Shown one piece after another: positions 25,801 to 35,009 of a DNA stretch of 64,000 bases. The translations under genes and the position numbers were made by a program. The notes beneath the pieces are model-generated. The model was not told the origin of the DNA and ran no database searches. It saw nothing but the letters and a program-made list of their open reading frames with translations. Source of the DNA: Pseudoalteromonas luteoviolacea NCIMB 1944 (GTDB lineage Bacteria > Pseudomonadota > Gammaproteobacteria > Enterobacterales > Alteromonadaceae). Positions within the stretch are counted from its first letter, which is position 1, and every line of letters starts with the position of its first letter. The stretch is taken from the NCBI RefSeq assembly GCF_001625565.1, contig NZ_AUXS01000097.1, forward strand, positions 286,640-350,639. The letters are read 5' to 3'.

Positions 25801-26286
25801 TTACTTAATAAAATAAAGTAGTTTGTCTTGTTCTGTATGCGCATAAATTGTGCTGTACGGCCAAATAGCAAATGGCCTTTCAGGATTACCGTCAAATGTG
25901 GCGGTTAGATCAGCGGCTGTGTTATCAAGTAAACTCTGGCATCCATTACCGGTTGGGTTGGTGACGTTATGTGCGGAAATCATAGATACTCGCTGATGTT
26001 CGTCAATAAACATAAGCCCTTCTGTCATTGTGGCTCTCAGTGCTTGCCAGCGGGCCGATTCCAATACACCATATTGATCTATTTTTACTGGATCGCGCAT
26101 AAGCTTGCGTTCAATACCATCTGCGTGATTTGCAAAGAGCGTCCAGCCTCCGCCAAGGGTATCCATATCGCAATACACAGCAAAGGGAGATACACCTTGC
26201 TCGCCATCCGGGTCTATTTGGTAGTAACCTGAAGACGCTCCAGGGTTATTTGTGAACTTGCTCTTTGGCTCGTTTTCTTGCGGCAC
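25801..26286 (-). pseudogene. Fibrinogen-like (YCD-GGGW) domain fragment
   Basis: The frame encodes the start of a fibrinogen C-terminal-like domain: SSGYYQIDPDGEQG, PFAVYCDMDTLGGGWTLFANH, then about 110 residues ending LLYFIK. Bacterial proteins with this domain are normally exported and longer, with an N-terminal signal peptide. Here the only start (GTG, 26286) lies inside the preceding DUF1289 gene, no signal peptide exists, an in-frame stop lies just upstream, and homology begins right after the DUF1289 stop. I read it as the remnant of a larger gene cut by deletion. A translated, overlapping small protein is the alternative. Confidence 0.5.
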
Positions 26287-26452
26287 ATCGCTCTAGTATT
26301 GCAGCTTTCTCTAGTGCACTTTTGCTTCCCCAGCCGACAATTTCATCTATGCTTCGAAGGCAGCCAATACAAATATCTTCGGCATCCAAACAGCAATTTC
26401 GTACGCAAGGAGATTGCGTGGCATTTAGCTGTGGAGGTAACTTTTGGGCCAT
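26246..26452 (-). CDS. DUF1289 family protein
   Basis: A 68-residue protein with the DUF1289 pattern: SPCVRNCCLDAEDICIGCLRS, then EIVGW and a basic helical tail (ERCAARKRAKEQ). The conserved cysteines are spaced as in a metal-binding knuckle, and family members are small cytoplasmic proteins of unknown role. It starts at the ATG at 26452. Its last 41 bases overlap the frame of the fibrinogen-like fragment, which is probably an accident of a nearby rearrangement. About 285 bases without a gene lie upstream. Confidence 0.85.
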   Translation of the reverse strand: MAQKLPPQLNATQSPCVRNCCLDAEDICIGCLRSIDEIVGWGSKSALEKAAILERCAARKRAKEQVHK

Positions 26453-26737
26453 GATGTATCGACTTTAGTGGTTGTTTTCAACGACTATTATGACGGTTTT
26501 TTAAATAATAAAAAAGTCGTGCATTTGGCTGGTTTTTAGTTAACGAAATGGAGGTGGTTAATCTCAATTCTGTGGGGGTTCATCGAGTTTCAAGATTTGC
26601 TGGGAACTCTGAAGATTTTCATTGGTCTTGATAATTAGATGAATCAGCTATTTGCAGTAGCATTTTGCTCAATTAAAGCAAATAGTGTCTGTCTAAATAA
26701 AAAATAAAACCAAATAGCAAGGAGTTGATCACGCGCT

Positions 26738-28171
26738 ATGACATGCAATAGATCACAAGATTTGAGTTATTCACCTGTTCAAGCTTGTCGCAAGCAACGT
26801 GCAAGGGCTGTAAAGAAGCGCTGGATTTTAACCGGTTCTACCAGTGCGGTGTTGAGACAACTGACGGTACCTATGTTGTGGGCTATTTTGGCTTTATTTA
26901 GTGCGGACTTGATTGAGCTTTATTTCGCATCTCGCTTAGGAGTCGAAGAGCTCACTGCAATGAGTTTTACGCTGCCAGTGCAGGCAACTTTATTTGCATT
27001 CGCCATAGGGCTTGGCATTGTGGTTGCGACGCGCTTAACTCAGGCGCGAGTAGTCGAAGAGCTTGCCGCAGTCAGCTTGATATTTACCGTCTTGGTTGGT
27101 GCTACGATAGCATTGGGTATTTGGTTAAACTTATTACCTATTTTAAACTTACTTGGTTTTGCTGACTTCTCTGAACGTGAAAAAGTTTGGGGCCCTCTAA
27201 ATACTTATATGCAGTACCGCCTTGGTGCTGTAATCTTCTTTTTCTTAATTATGGTGATTTTTGGCGTATTGCGTGCCTTTGGGAATATGCGAGCGGCAGC
27301 GCAGCTTCTGGTGGTATTTGCAGGTATGCAGGTGCTCACCAGTGCGGCATTGTTTTCACCATGGGTAGGAGCTGATCTTGCGATCAGTGGCTTAGAAAAG
27401 TTGGGTATTGCACATCTGGTTGCAGCTGTAACTGGCTGTATTTGGGCGCTTTATTTACTGATAGTTAAAGAAAACATATCCATAAAAATTAATTTGCTCT
27501 CTACGCAAAGTCGGCAAGGCTTTCGCTGTTTGTTTCGTCTTTTGATCCCAATTGTGTCGATGCAGCTGCTCACGCCGCTGGCGCAGTCTATATTGATGGC
27601 AATTGTTGCGACACAAGGCAGTGATGCCGTTGCTGCCTATGGTGTCGTGATGCGCCTAGAGCCACTTGCGTTGTTATTGCCCATGGTACTTACTACGTCA
27701 CTGCCAATCTTTGTAGGGCAAAATTGGGAGGCAAATAAAGCGTTAAGGGTCAGGCGTGGAATTAAATTGTCGGTTTTAGTATGTATTGTTTGGCAATTGG
27801 TTGTCTCTTTGGTGCTATTTTTTGGCGCGGATCTGTTAGGAGTTGGCTTTTGTCAGAAAACTTTTGTCAGTAAATCTATTGAGTTAGCGTTAACCGTATT
27901 ACCACTGTCCTATATTGCTTTAGCTGCAACCATGTTGTATGTCAGCTGTTGCAACGCTACTGGACGCAGCATGATTGCATTAAATGTGAGTATCTTAAGG
28001 CTATTTGGTTTGTCGATCCCATTCGCATATTTTGGCGCTTATGTAGCTGGTTTTAGTGGTATTGTGTGGGGTCTTGCGCTAGCAAACGTCATACTTGGGT
28101 TGGGCTTGCTCGCGTATTGTGTTTTACAGCGTGAACGTTTGATGTTATCAAAGCAAGCAGCCATGAGTTAA
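26738..28171 (+). CDS. MATE family efflux transporter
   Basis: A 477-residue inner-membrane protein with about 12 hydrophobic segments in two related halves, as in MATE/NorM cation antiporters (LRQLTVPMLWAILALFSADLIELYFAS at the first helix; LLIPIVSMQLLTPLAQSILMAIV at the start of the second half). It would export organic cations or drugs using Na+ or H+. The N-terminal 35 residues before the first helix are polar and basic (CRKQRARAVKKRW), longer than usual. AAGGAG lies 13 bases before the ATG, which is wide spacing. Substrates cannot be inferred. Confidence 0.88.
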   Translation: MTCNRSQDLSYSPVQACRKQRARAVKKRWILTGSTSAVLRQLTVPMLWAILALFSADLIELYFASRLGVEELTAMSFTLPVQATLFAFAIGLGIVVATRLTQARVVEELAAVSLIFTVLVGATIALGIWLNLLPILNLLGFADFSEREKVWGPLNTYMQYRLGAVIFFFLIMVIFGVLRAFGNMRAAAQLLVVFAGMQVLTSAALFSPWVGADLAISGLEKLGIAHLVAAVTGCIWALYLLIVKENISIKINLLSTQSRQGFRCLFRLLIPIVSMQLLTPLAQSILMAIVATQGSDAVAAYGVVMRLEPLALLLPMVLTTSLPIFVGQNWEANKALRVRRGIKLSVLVCIVWQLVVSLVLFFGADLLGVGFCQKTFVSKSIELALTVLPLSYIALAATMLYVSCCNATGRSMIALNVSILRLFGLSIPFAYFGAYVAGFSGIVWGLALANVILGLGLLAYCVLQRERLMLSKQAAMS

Positions 28172-28240
28172 GCTGTATAAATTTTGTATTTATTGTTTAG
28201 TTATTCGTCATAGCTGCGAAGAATAACAAAAGGAATAAAT

Positions 28241-29584
28241 ATGAAACATATCGCTTTAAAATTGGGGAGTTTAGCGTCAATTGTGGTATTGAGTGGCTGT
28301 AACTCAGACCCAGATGTATTGCTGGGCTATAGCGCCAATCAACTGTGCTCAAGGCATTTTATATCACAAGAACCCATAGACTTTATTAAGCAGCGGGTGA
28401 TCCCTGAGGCGCTAGGCGCATTGCCAAATACACCTGTGTTGAGTGTTGATGAAGTTGCAAAACAGGTTTCGATAACAGCTCAGGTTGACGGCTCACCTCT
28501 GACTCGAACTTCAGTGTTTCGAGATGGCTTCGGTTGTACTCTACTGCATGAATTGACCCCTGCGCAATTGCATGCGCAATCTCAAGGTGTGACGGTCCCA
28601 CAACCATTGCCAAGCACTCCTATTGCTAAAGCGCTGGATCCGGCGCTATCGCTAGATTCATTTTTTGCCACAAATAATAAGGACTATACATGGAGCGACA
28701 ATACATTTGCAGTTGCTGTAATGTATCAGGGACAACTCGTTGCCGAGCAATATGACCAGTTTCATGCTGGCGATACCCGAATGCTAAGTTGGTCGATGGC
28801 AAAAACTGTAACAGGGCTATTAACTGGCGTATTGGTTGACCAAGGTAAGCTCACCTTAGAGCAATCATTGGAGTTTGGTCATCATGAAATGACGGTAAAG
28901 AACTTACTCAATATGAGCTCAGGCGTAAAATGGGCGGAATTGCCTGATATTCACGGGTATGAAGATTTAGCGCCGATGTGGTATCACACCGGAGACTCGG
29001 TCAATTACGTAACTGGTCTGCCAAAAGATTACAAGCCGGGCAGCAAATTTGAGTATGCAACTGGCACAACTCAGCTACTAAGTAAAGCGTTGATGGATGC
29101 GTCTGGTGGTGACTTATCATCTATTAATAAGCTGTATCAGCAAGACTTTTTTGCGCCGCTTGGGATCAACAATGCTATTGCTGAACTTGATGAAGCTGGC
29201 AACCTCAGAGGTGGTGCGAGAATGTTCTTAACAGTACATGATTGGCTTAAAATAGGCCAACTGTTTGTAAATAACGGTCGCTGGAATGGAGAACAAATCG
29301 TTTCCGAGGCTTGGATTAAAGATGTAATGATGAGCAAGGGAGTTGATAAGCACTATGGTGGGCAGCTTTGGTTGAATGATATGAGCTTTTGGTTACCTAA
29401 ATTGCCAAAAGACACGGTGTCGCTGCGTGGGCATAGAGGCCAGTATGTAGTAATAATTCCTTCTAAACAGCTTGTTGTTGCGCGTTTTGGTGCTTATGGC
29501 GCGGTGGTTAATCAACACATTGGGCTAGCTAACAAACGGTTGTTTAGATCAGTGCTCGATATTTTAGAACAACTAGAAAAGTAG
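28241..29584 (+). CDS. Serine hydrolase lipoprotein (class C beta-lactamase fold)
   Basis: A 447-residue lipoprotein (lipobox VVLSGC, Cys20) with a unique N-terminal region of about 130 residues and then a beta-lactamase/penicillin-binding-like hydrolase domain. The catalytic motif SMAK (Ser185, Lys188) is clear, followed by NLLNMSSGVKW typical of the family, a tyrosine in FEYATGTTQLL at the second motif, and GHRGQ in place of KTG. Family members are esterases, D-aminopeptidases or peptidases rather than true beta-lactamases. It probably sits in the periplasm anchored to a membrane. AAAGGAAT precedes the ATG. Confidence 0.88.
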   Translation: MKHIALKLGSLASIVVLSGCNSDPDVLLGYSANQLCSRHFISQEPIDFIKQRVIPEALGALPNTPVLSVDEVAKQVSITAQVDGSPLTRTSVFRDGFGCTLLHELTPAQLHAQSQGVTVPQPLPSTPIAKALDPALSLDSFFATNNKDYTWSDNTFAVAVMYQGQLVAEQYDQFHAGDTRMLSWSMAKTVTGLLTGVLVDQGKLTLEQSLEFGHHEMTVKNLLNMSSGVKWAELPDIHGYEDLAPMWYHTGDSVNYVTGLPKDYKPGSKFEYATGTTQLLSKALMDASGGDLSSINKLYQQDFFAPLGINNAIAELDEAGNLRGGARMFLTVHDWLKIGQLFVNNGRWNGEQIVSEAWIKDVMMSKGVDKHYGGQLWLNDMSFWLPKLPKDTVSLRGHRGQYVVIIPSKQLVVARFGAYGAVVNQHIGLANKRLFRSVLDILEQLEK

Positions 29585-29596
29585 TATTACAGGTAA

Positions 29597-29619
29597 GGGG
29601 CAAGCTTTATCTTTGCCCC
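29597..29619. terminator. Hairpin between convergent genes
   Basis: GGGGCAA (29597-29603) and TTGCCCC (29613-29619) form a 7-bp GC-rich stem with a 9-base loop, 13 bases after the serine hydrolase stop and 14 before the end of the convergent gene. It can serve both directions. Confidence 0.6.
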
Positions 29620-29632
29620 ATAAATGCTTGTT

Positions 29633-30571
29633 TTAGTTTAGGTCAATGCTGAGCGCGCAGTGATCGCTGAGCATTTTCTTTGGTTCCATATTGTCAAAAT
29701 AATGGAATTGAACGCTGCCTTTCACGTAGGTTGGTTTCAGAGTATTTGACACCAAAACGTGATCAATAGGTGCAGGGTAGTAAGGATGACAACCCGTTAG
29801 CATTTGATTTGCATTGAAGAAAGTCGCCTTAGAAAGGTTGTTTGGTGCCTTATCTGCAAGTCCATCAGGGTGATACAAGTCGCGGCTGACGCGGTTATAC
29901 GGTGCGGTCAGTCTGTGGTTAAAGTCGCCTAAAACGATAAAGTTGGCTTGCTCAGCGCTTTTCGATTCAACCCAGTTATCCAGTAGAGGCACTTGCTTTG
30001 CTAATAGCTGACACGATTTTTTGTCTGAACGGCGATAATCATCCACAAAACAACCACTTTTTAGGTGTACATTAAGTAAGTCTAATGTTTTGCCTGCATA
30101 GCCAATTTGAACTTCCAAGCCACTTCTCAACCCAACTTGTATATCTGAGAATTGATTATGATGAACAACTTTTTCAACGTTTAAAGGCTTTTTAACAGCG
30201 AATGCGACTTTTTGTTGTGTTGACGTCAATCCATTGCCACGGCAAGTGTAGCTAGGGCTGTCTTTACGGTCAGATATGATCAGTTGCCATTGAGATGTGT
30301 CGAAAATGTTTTCAAGGGCTTTGATTGAGCCAACTTCTTGAAATGCGATAACGTCTGCTTCTAGAGAACTTGCGTATTTCTTCAGTGCAGAAATTTCATT
30401 TTGCGTTCTTGGCTTACACCCCTTGGTGTTGTCAGCAGCTAAATGTTCGATATTCCAAGTTACAATTCGCAATCCTGCATCCGATTGAATATCACTTGGA
30501 TTGGTTGCGTTACAGGCACTTGTTAGTAAGGTACACAAGGCAAGTGCACTGAGTTTGATAGGGTGGTTCAT
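29633..30571 (-). CDS. Endonuclease/exonuclease/phosphatase family lipoprotein
   Basis: The 312-residue product starts at the ATG at 30571, giving a lipoprotein signal (MNHPIKLSALALCTLLTSAC). A longer frame from a TTG (30616) adds 15 residues but lacks better start signals. The EEP (DNase I/exonuclease III) fold is shown by LRIVTWNIEHL, ADVIAFQEVG (metal-binding Glu), VHLKSGC, VLGDFNHRL and a terminal MLSDHCALSI (catalytic Asp-His). Surface or periplasmic EEP lipoproteins cleave nucleic acid or phosphodiesters; the substrate here is unknown. Six further cysteines in the mature protein suggest disulfides, fitting export. Confidence 0.87.
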   Translation of the reverse strand: MNHPIKLSALALCTLLTSACNATNPSDIQSDAGLRIVTWNIEHLAADNTKGCKPRTQNEISALKKYASSLEADVIAFQEVGSIKALENIFDTSQWQLIISDRKDSPSYTCRGNGLTSTQQKVAFAVKKPLNVEKVVHHNQFSDIQVGLRSGLEVQIGYAGKTLDLLNVHLKSGCFVDDYRRSDKKSCQLLAKQVPLLDNWVESKSAEQANFIVLGDFNHRLTAPYNRVSRDLYHPDGLADKAPNNLSKATFFNANQMLTGCHPYYPAPIDHVLVSNTLKPTYVKGSVQFHYFDNMEPKKMLSDHCALSIDLN

Positions 30572-30702
30572 AATTCTAAGTACTTGAATATTTTTAATAG
30601 CCACATAGTGTATCAAAAATATTTCAAATAGATTATATAAAATTTTTAATTCATCGCGAATAATGCGATGTTTAACTCAGATGAGATAAATGCCGTTTTG
30701 GA

Positions 30703-30741
30703 GCTGCAATATCAGAGGCTTAACTATCATAATATTGCAGC
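30703..30741 (-). terminator. Hairpin after dld
   Basis: GCTGCAATAT (30703-30712) and ATATTGCAGC (30732-30741) form a perfect 10-bp stem with a 19-base loop, starting nine bases past the dld stop codon. There is no T-run, so its role as a terminator is only probable. Confidence 0.4.
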
Positions 30742-30749
30742 AAATGCGG

Positions 30750-32465
30750 TTACTTGTGTGTGTGTTCGTGCCAGTGTTTACACTTGCTCGTTTTACCAAT
30801 ACCTGGGTTGAATGAGTTAGTTGGATCAAGTTTCTTGTAGAAGGATTTCAGAGCATCTTTTGCAAAATATTCATGTCCGACATTGTGCTCGGCAGGGTAT
30901 TCGGCGCCACGTTTATCAAATGTCTCTAAGATCTTATTTTTAACTGCTTTGGCGTCTACACCCGGTTTCATAATGTAGTTTTGGTGCATGACGTGGCAAA
31001 ACAAATGCCCATAGTATAGTTTAACAGCGATCTGCTCATCTATTTCTGGAGGCAGTTGTTCGAACCAGTCGGTTTCATTACGCGGAAAGGCGACATCAAT
31101 GGTCATGATTGCACCCATTTCTTTGCTGTTCATAGTCTGCATTCGGCCTATTGCACCGCCTGCTACAAAGCGATGTAGTATGGCTTTTTCACCTTCGTCT
31201 TCAGTACACTCAAAGTAGCTGCCATCGTTCGTTTTAAAGAATTCATCAAAGTATGCTTTTGCCTCTGCAACACCAGCGTTGCTCATCTCTACAATCCAGT
31301 GATGTTCATAGCGGTCGCGATACTCTTCCATGCGTTTTGGCAAGTGATTAGGCCATAAACAGCTCAGATATTGCATAATTCGATCAGAAAACTTGCTGGG
31401 TAGAAACTTAAAGTTGTCAGCTATACGGTCAACAGTACGTTTGATGCCAAACATTTTGGGAATATATTTAGACCCCAGTTTATCTATTACTAAGAAGGTA
31501 TCTTTACCGTATTTCTTAGAGGCGTCATAGCAATCCCTATGAAGATATTCACCAGAGACTGGCAAGTTTTCAAACTTAGATAGGATGTCGCGACGGATCT
31601 GAGCTAACACGGATGGATCATTAGTACCAACATAAAAGACTTGGTGCTTTTCAGGTACCGGATAGGTGTCTAATCGAACCGCAAAAACCGCAAGCTTACC
31701 AGCACAACCAGATGACTCATATAAGCGGCGTCCATCATTGTTAAAGCGCGAAGGGGTCTCTGCGTCGACGTCCCTAACACGTTCATGGTATTCATCATCA
31801 GATGCCCTAAGTTCTGGGAACTGAACGTCAGCATCTGTGTAGTTTTGCTCTTGTAAATTAGTCAATATCTCTTCAGGTGTATCGCCCAAGTTAATACCTA
31901 AATTATTAACCAGTGACAAGTTACCCAGTTCGTCAATTTGCGCAAAAAGTGACAGTTCGGTATAGGCGGGCCCACGTTGTACCAAAGCCCCCCCTGAGTT
32001 ATTACAAATTCCACCGACAATTGATGCCCCAATACATGATGAGCCAATGACAGAATGCGGTTCCCGACCGTGAGGTGCAAGCGTGTCCTCTAGGCCAAAC
32101 AAGGTGCTGCCAGCTAGTCCGACAATCTGCTTGGCATTATCTATCAGTTGAATACTGTCAATCCGCATGGTGCTTATGATGACTATGGGGCGATCATAAT
32201 CTTTGCCATCAGGTGTTGAGCCACCTGTCAGGCCTGTATTGGCTGCTTGCATGATCACAATGACATCAGCTGCAACACATGCTTTTAACGCTTGCCAAAT
32301 TTCTAAAAGAGTCGCTGGTCTGATAACAGCAAGGGCATCACCTGATCCAAAACGAAATCCTTTGGTATACGGCTGCTTTTTGGTGTCATCGGTCAGTACA
32401 AAGCTGTTACCGACGATAGACTTTAATTCTTGAATTAGTGAAGTATTTGGCGCGTTCTTGGTCAT
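30750..32465 (-). CDS. dld: Quinone-dependent D-lactate dehydrogenase
   Basis: The 571-residue product closely follows E. coli Dld: FAD-binding half with KGFRFGSGDALAV, MQAANTGLTGGSTPDG, REPHSVIGSSCIGASIVGG, ICNNSGGALVQRGPAY and ESSGCAGKLAVFAVRLDT; membrane-binding and cap regions with VSGEYLHRDCYD and KYEHH-like DRYEHHWIVEM; and the C-terminal EYPAEHNVGHEY and DPTNSFNPGIGKTSK. It oxidises D-lactate to pyruvate at the inner membrane and passes electrons to quinone. The frame extends 35 codons upstream, but the ATG at 32465 gives the family N-terminus (and the same length as E. coli Dld). It is a single gene. Confidence 0.95.
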   Translation of the reverse strand: MTKNAPNTSLIQELKSIVGNSFVLTDDTKKQPYTKGFRFGSGDALAVIRPATLLEIWQALKACVAADVIVIMQAANTGLTGGSTPDGKDYDRPIVIISTMRIDSIQLIDNAKQIVGLAGSTLFGLEDTLAPHGREPHSVIGSSCIGASIVGGICNNSGGALVQRGPAYTELSLFAQIDELGNLSLVNNLGINLGDTPEEILTNLQEQNYTDADVQFPELRASDDEYHERVRDVDAETPSRFNNDGRRLYESSGCAGKLAVFAVRLDTYPVPEKHQVFYVGTNDPSVLAQIRRDILSKFENLPVSGEYLHRDCYDASKKYGKDTFLVIDKLGSKYIPKMFGIKRTVDRIADNFKFLPSKFSDRIMQYLSCLWPNHLPKRMEEYRDRYEHHWIVEMSNAGVAEAKAYFDEFFKTNDGSYFECTEDEGEKAILHRFVAGGAIGRMQTMNSKEMGAIMTIDVAFPRNETDWFEQLPPEIDEQIAVKLYYGHLFCHVMHQNYIMKPGVDAKAVKNKILETFDKRGAEYPAEHNVGHEYFAKDALKSFYKKLDPTNSFNPGIGKTSKCKHWHEHTHK

Positions 32466-32682
32466 GCTGTTCTCGGAAATTGTATCTGCTTTCACATTTT
32501 TGACGAGGGATTGGGAACTAGTATACAGCAAGGTTAAGATGGAGTGAAACCAATGATTTGCATGTTGCATAAGTACCTTTTCAAGGGAATTTTGGTATAA
32601 ATGAAGAAATTTAACAGCATGTTGTGACCCAGCTTCTACAATAAAGCTAAGTTCAGGAAGGGTGAAAAGGAGTGGATTAACT

Positions 32683-33087
32683 ATGCCAAATTGGGTTCAA
32701 ATAAACTCATTGTTAATCGTTACGACTTACTTTTTTTTAAGTATGTTGCTAGCAGGGTGTGAAGGAAAGCAAAATCAACAACCAGCTCAGGAGGGGCCAA
32801 GTCAAACCTCTAAGTCTGATTCTCATAGTAAAGAAGTACACAATGTCACTCAAGATGACACTCAATATGTCATGGGAGCGTGTGTTGAGCTGGGATACCC
32901 ACTGTTGCAATCTGGCGAAAGCGGAACTGCCCAAGAAACGTCAGCATGCGAGCGAAATTTAACCCATAAGTTTGATGCTGGCACCAAGGCGTCAGACACC
33001 AAACTAAAATGGCGAGTGCGCGTAAAAGGCCAAATCATCCAATGCCAGTGCGCAGGTTACGCTACTCAAGTTGGTAAAGGTAACTGA
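32683..33087 (+). CDS. Unknown lipoprotein
   Basis: A 134-residue protein from the ATG at 32683, chosen over one at 32662 because AAGGAG lies nine bases upstream. It has a lipoprotein signal (SLLIVTTYFFLSMLLAGC), then a low-complexity Gln/Ser/His linker of about 35 residues and a small domain with four cysteines (MGACVELGY, SACERNL, IQCQCAGY) that probably form disulfides. No family recognised. It stands alone, divergent from dld and convergent with the TIP30-like gene, with its own terminator. Confidence 0.65.
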   Translation: MPNWVQINSLLIVTTYFFLSMLLAGCEGKQNQQPAQEGPSQTSKSDSHSKEVHNVTQDDTQYVMGACVELGYPLLQSGESGTAQETSACERNLTHKFDAGTKASDTKLKWRVRVKGQIIQCQCAGYATQVGKGN

Positions 33088-33121
33088 ATGCACAATCGTT
33101 GTTAGTCGCAATGAACGATAC

Positions 33122-33149
33122 GGCCTTTAGATCATTACAAGGCCTTTTT
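33122..33149 (+). terminator. Rho-independent terminator of the lipoprotein gene
   Basis: GGCCTT (33122-33127) and AAGGCC (33139-33144) form a short GC-rich stem followed by TTTTTA, 35 bases after the stop codon. Confidence 0.6.
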
Positions 33150-33211
33150 ACTTTGTCTCAAACTCTTTAGCGACTTTCAATTGGTATTGACGATATTGAC
33201 CCTGAACGCCT

Positions 33212-33856
33212 TTAACTCTCAAATATTTCATCAAGCCTATATGTTTCATAGTGAGCCGATTCTGACATCGCGACCGAGACCATTTTTGTGGCAACTTGGT
33301 TGCCTGAAATAGGGCGATACTTTTTTAACCCGGGCAGTTTACAAATTAAGGGTAGCAAGTGGTTACCTATGGATTCTGCTACTCGAGTATCTGGTCTGTG
33401 GCCAATGAGTAGAGAAGGTTGAAAAATACTGAGATGTCTAAACCCGAGTAGTTTTACGCGATGCTCTAACTCGCCTTTCATTTTAAGATAAGGACTCACG
33501 CTATTTTCATTCGCGCCGCTTGATGAAACTAATAAATAGTGTGTAACATTATTTTGTACTGCGAGCCTTGCCGCCTGATATTGGTAGTCAAAATCAACAC
33601 GCCTTTGCTCGGCAATTGAACCTGCCTGTTTGCGCGTTGTGCCTAAACATGAAAACAGTATATGTCCTTGGAAAACGTGCTGATAGCGACTTAGTTTGGC
33701 AAAGTCGACAACTTCATTGACGATTTTTTCTGAGTCATACTGAATAGGCCGTCGCGTAACCGCAACAACTTTTTCAATGACTGGCTGCTGCGCCAAAATT
33801 TGGGTAACACTTTGACCTATAAGCCCTGTGGCGCCAAGTACTATTGCTGTTTTCAT
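33212..33856 (-). CDS. NAD(P)-binding oxidoreductase, TIP30/HTATIP2-like
   Basis: A 214-residue short-chain-dehydrogenase-type protein with a Rossmann glycine motif at the start (VLGATGLIGQ, Gly8/11/14) and the atypical-SDR pattern of the TIP30 group: FSCLGTTRKQAGS, VDFDYQYQAARLA, YLLVSSSGAN, PYLKMKGELEHRV (the Tyr-x3-Lys-like pair) and SIFQPSLLIG. Bacterial relatives are soluble NAD(P)H-binding proteins of unknown substrate. The ATG at 33856 gives the normal N-terminus with no extra residues. Confidence 0.87.
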   Translation of the reverse strand: MKTAIVLGATGLIGQSVTQILAQQPVIEKVVAVTRRPIQYDSEKIVNEVVDFAKLSRYQHVFQGHILFSCLGTTRKQAGSIAEQRRVDFDYQYQAARLAVQNNVTHYLLVSSSGANENSVSPYLKMKGELEHRVKLLGFRHLSIFQPSLLIGHRPDTRVAESIGNHLLPLICKLPGLKKYRPISGNQVATKMVSVAMSESAHYETYRLDEIFES

Positions 33857-33930
33857 ACTGGTGATTACTTATTCTGTGTTGTTGCCTGTGTATTAGATAC
33901 AGCGTATTTACCAATGGCAAGTCAATTTTC

Positions 33931-34401
33931 TCATTGTTGACAGTCGTCTAATGTCAGCTGCATAAAAACTGAGCTAGGTTCTGCGTTATACTGGCCAAAT
34001 GTGCCGCAATGCCTAAAACCAAATGACTCGTATAGCTTGATGGCTGCGGTCTGTTGCTCCCCGGTTTCTAATTTTATTTCGCCGATCTCTTCGCGCTTAG
34101 CGTGCATAACCAGGTGTTCAATTATGGCTTTCGTCATTCCTTTTCCACGTTGTGATGGTTTGACGTAGATACGTTTTAACTCGGCATATATGCCATTGTC
34201 CTCTTTTAAGACAAAGCTACCACATGCGACAAGCTCACCGTTATCATAGTGGCCTATGATGTAGGTTTGTGGGTTATCTATCTCATTTATTGGCACTAAA
34301 TCATTGGCTTCAGCTGGGTATAAGCTATTCATCAACAGATCTATTTCCTCGAATAGCTCTGCAAGACCCGTACTTCGGCTGTTTAACTGAACAAGCTGCA
34401 T
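33931..34401 (-). CDS. GNAT family N-acetyltransferase
   Basis: A 156-residue GNAT protein starting at the ATG at 34401, six bases after AGGAG. The longer frame to 34518 overlaps the upstream sixA gene and adds 39 residues without homology, so it is rejected. Motifs: LKRIYVKPSQRGKGMTKAIIEHL (acetyl-CoA loop QRGKGM), EIKLETGEQQTAAIKLYESFGF and the strand ELVACGSFVL. It belongs to the small-molecule/amino-acid acetylating GNATs; the acceptor is unknown. It follows sixA by 59 bases and may be cotranscribed. Confidence 0.87.
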   Translation of the reverse strand: MQLVQLNSRSTGLAELFEEIDLLMNSLYPAEANDLVPINEIDNPQTYIIGHYDNGELVACGSFVLKEDNGIYAELKRIYVKPSQRGKGMTKAIIEHLVMHAKREEIGEIKLETGEQQTAAIKLYESFGFRHCGTFGQYNAEPSSVFMQLTLDDCQQ

Positions 34402-34460
34402 CGACATCTCCTTGACATAAAAAGCAAATATATCAGTTTCAATATAGGTACGGTCAAGGT

Positions 34461-34937
34461 TTAGTCTAAAAATAAATGCCTGATATAGTGAGTATTCTTT
34501 GCACTTAGTTGAGCCCATGACTGGATATTTGCAGAAAACTCGACATACCCCGAGGTGACGACATTGTCTAAATCTGGTGCTCCCAGTAAATTGGCAACGG
34601 CAGTTATGGCGGGATTGTGCGTGACAACACAGATGTCAGAACAGTGGAGTTCTAATCGCGTCATTGCAGAAAAAAGTTCGTTTGGTTCAAATGTGTAAAG
34701 TTTATCAAGGGTTAAAACAGGCGTATTTGGCATACAAATGGTGTGTATTATTTGAGCCGTATCGAATGCTCTTCTCGCGGGACTGGTGAGCAATTGAACG
34801 TGAAGCAGTGGACCCAGTATCTTTGCGAGTTTGGTCACTCGGCGGATACCTTTGGGCTTCAAAGGGCGATCAAAATCGTCTAAAGACGCATCTTGCCAAC
34901 TTGATTTTGCATGACGGACCAATCGCAGAGTTTTCAT
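34461..34937 (-). CDS. sixA: Phosphohistidine phosphatase SixA-like
   Basis: A 158-residue histidine-phosphatase-superfamily protein. The catalytic RHAKS motif lies at residues 8-12 (His9), followed by FDRPLKPKGIRR and SPARRAFDTAQII; the second catalytic histidine is in VVTHNPAI. This short form is SixA, which removes phosphate from phosphohistidine (Hpt domains, PTS proteins). The ATG at 34937 with GGAG upstream gives MKTLRLVRHAK, and the longer frame from 34967 is rejected. An Hpt-bearing hybrid kinase lies elsewhere in the window, but any link between them is speculation. Confidence 0.87.
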   Translation of the reverse strand: MKTLRLVRHAKSSWQDASLDDFDRPLKPKGIRRVTKLAKILGPLLHVQLLTSPARRAFDTAQIIHTICMPNTPVLTLDKLYTFEPNELFSAMTRLELHCSDICVVTHNPAITAVANLLGAPDLDNVVTSGYVEFSANIQSWAQLSAKNTHYIRHLFLD

Positions 34938-35009
34938 CTTCACTCCTACACCGGGTAAATTGAGCACATGTAGCGCAGGTCCGTCACTAAGCAGGTCGAA
35001 TGATCAATA

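Noticed and set aside
32466..32570. N-terminal 35-residue extension of Dld
   Set aside because: E. coli Dld begins where the ATG at 32465 starts; the extension has no homology to it.
34402..34518. Longer start for the acetyltransferase
   Set aside because: It overlaps sixA, while AGGAG lies just upstream of the ATG at 34401.
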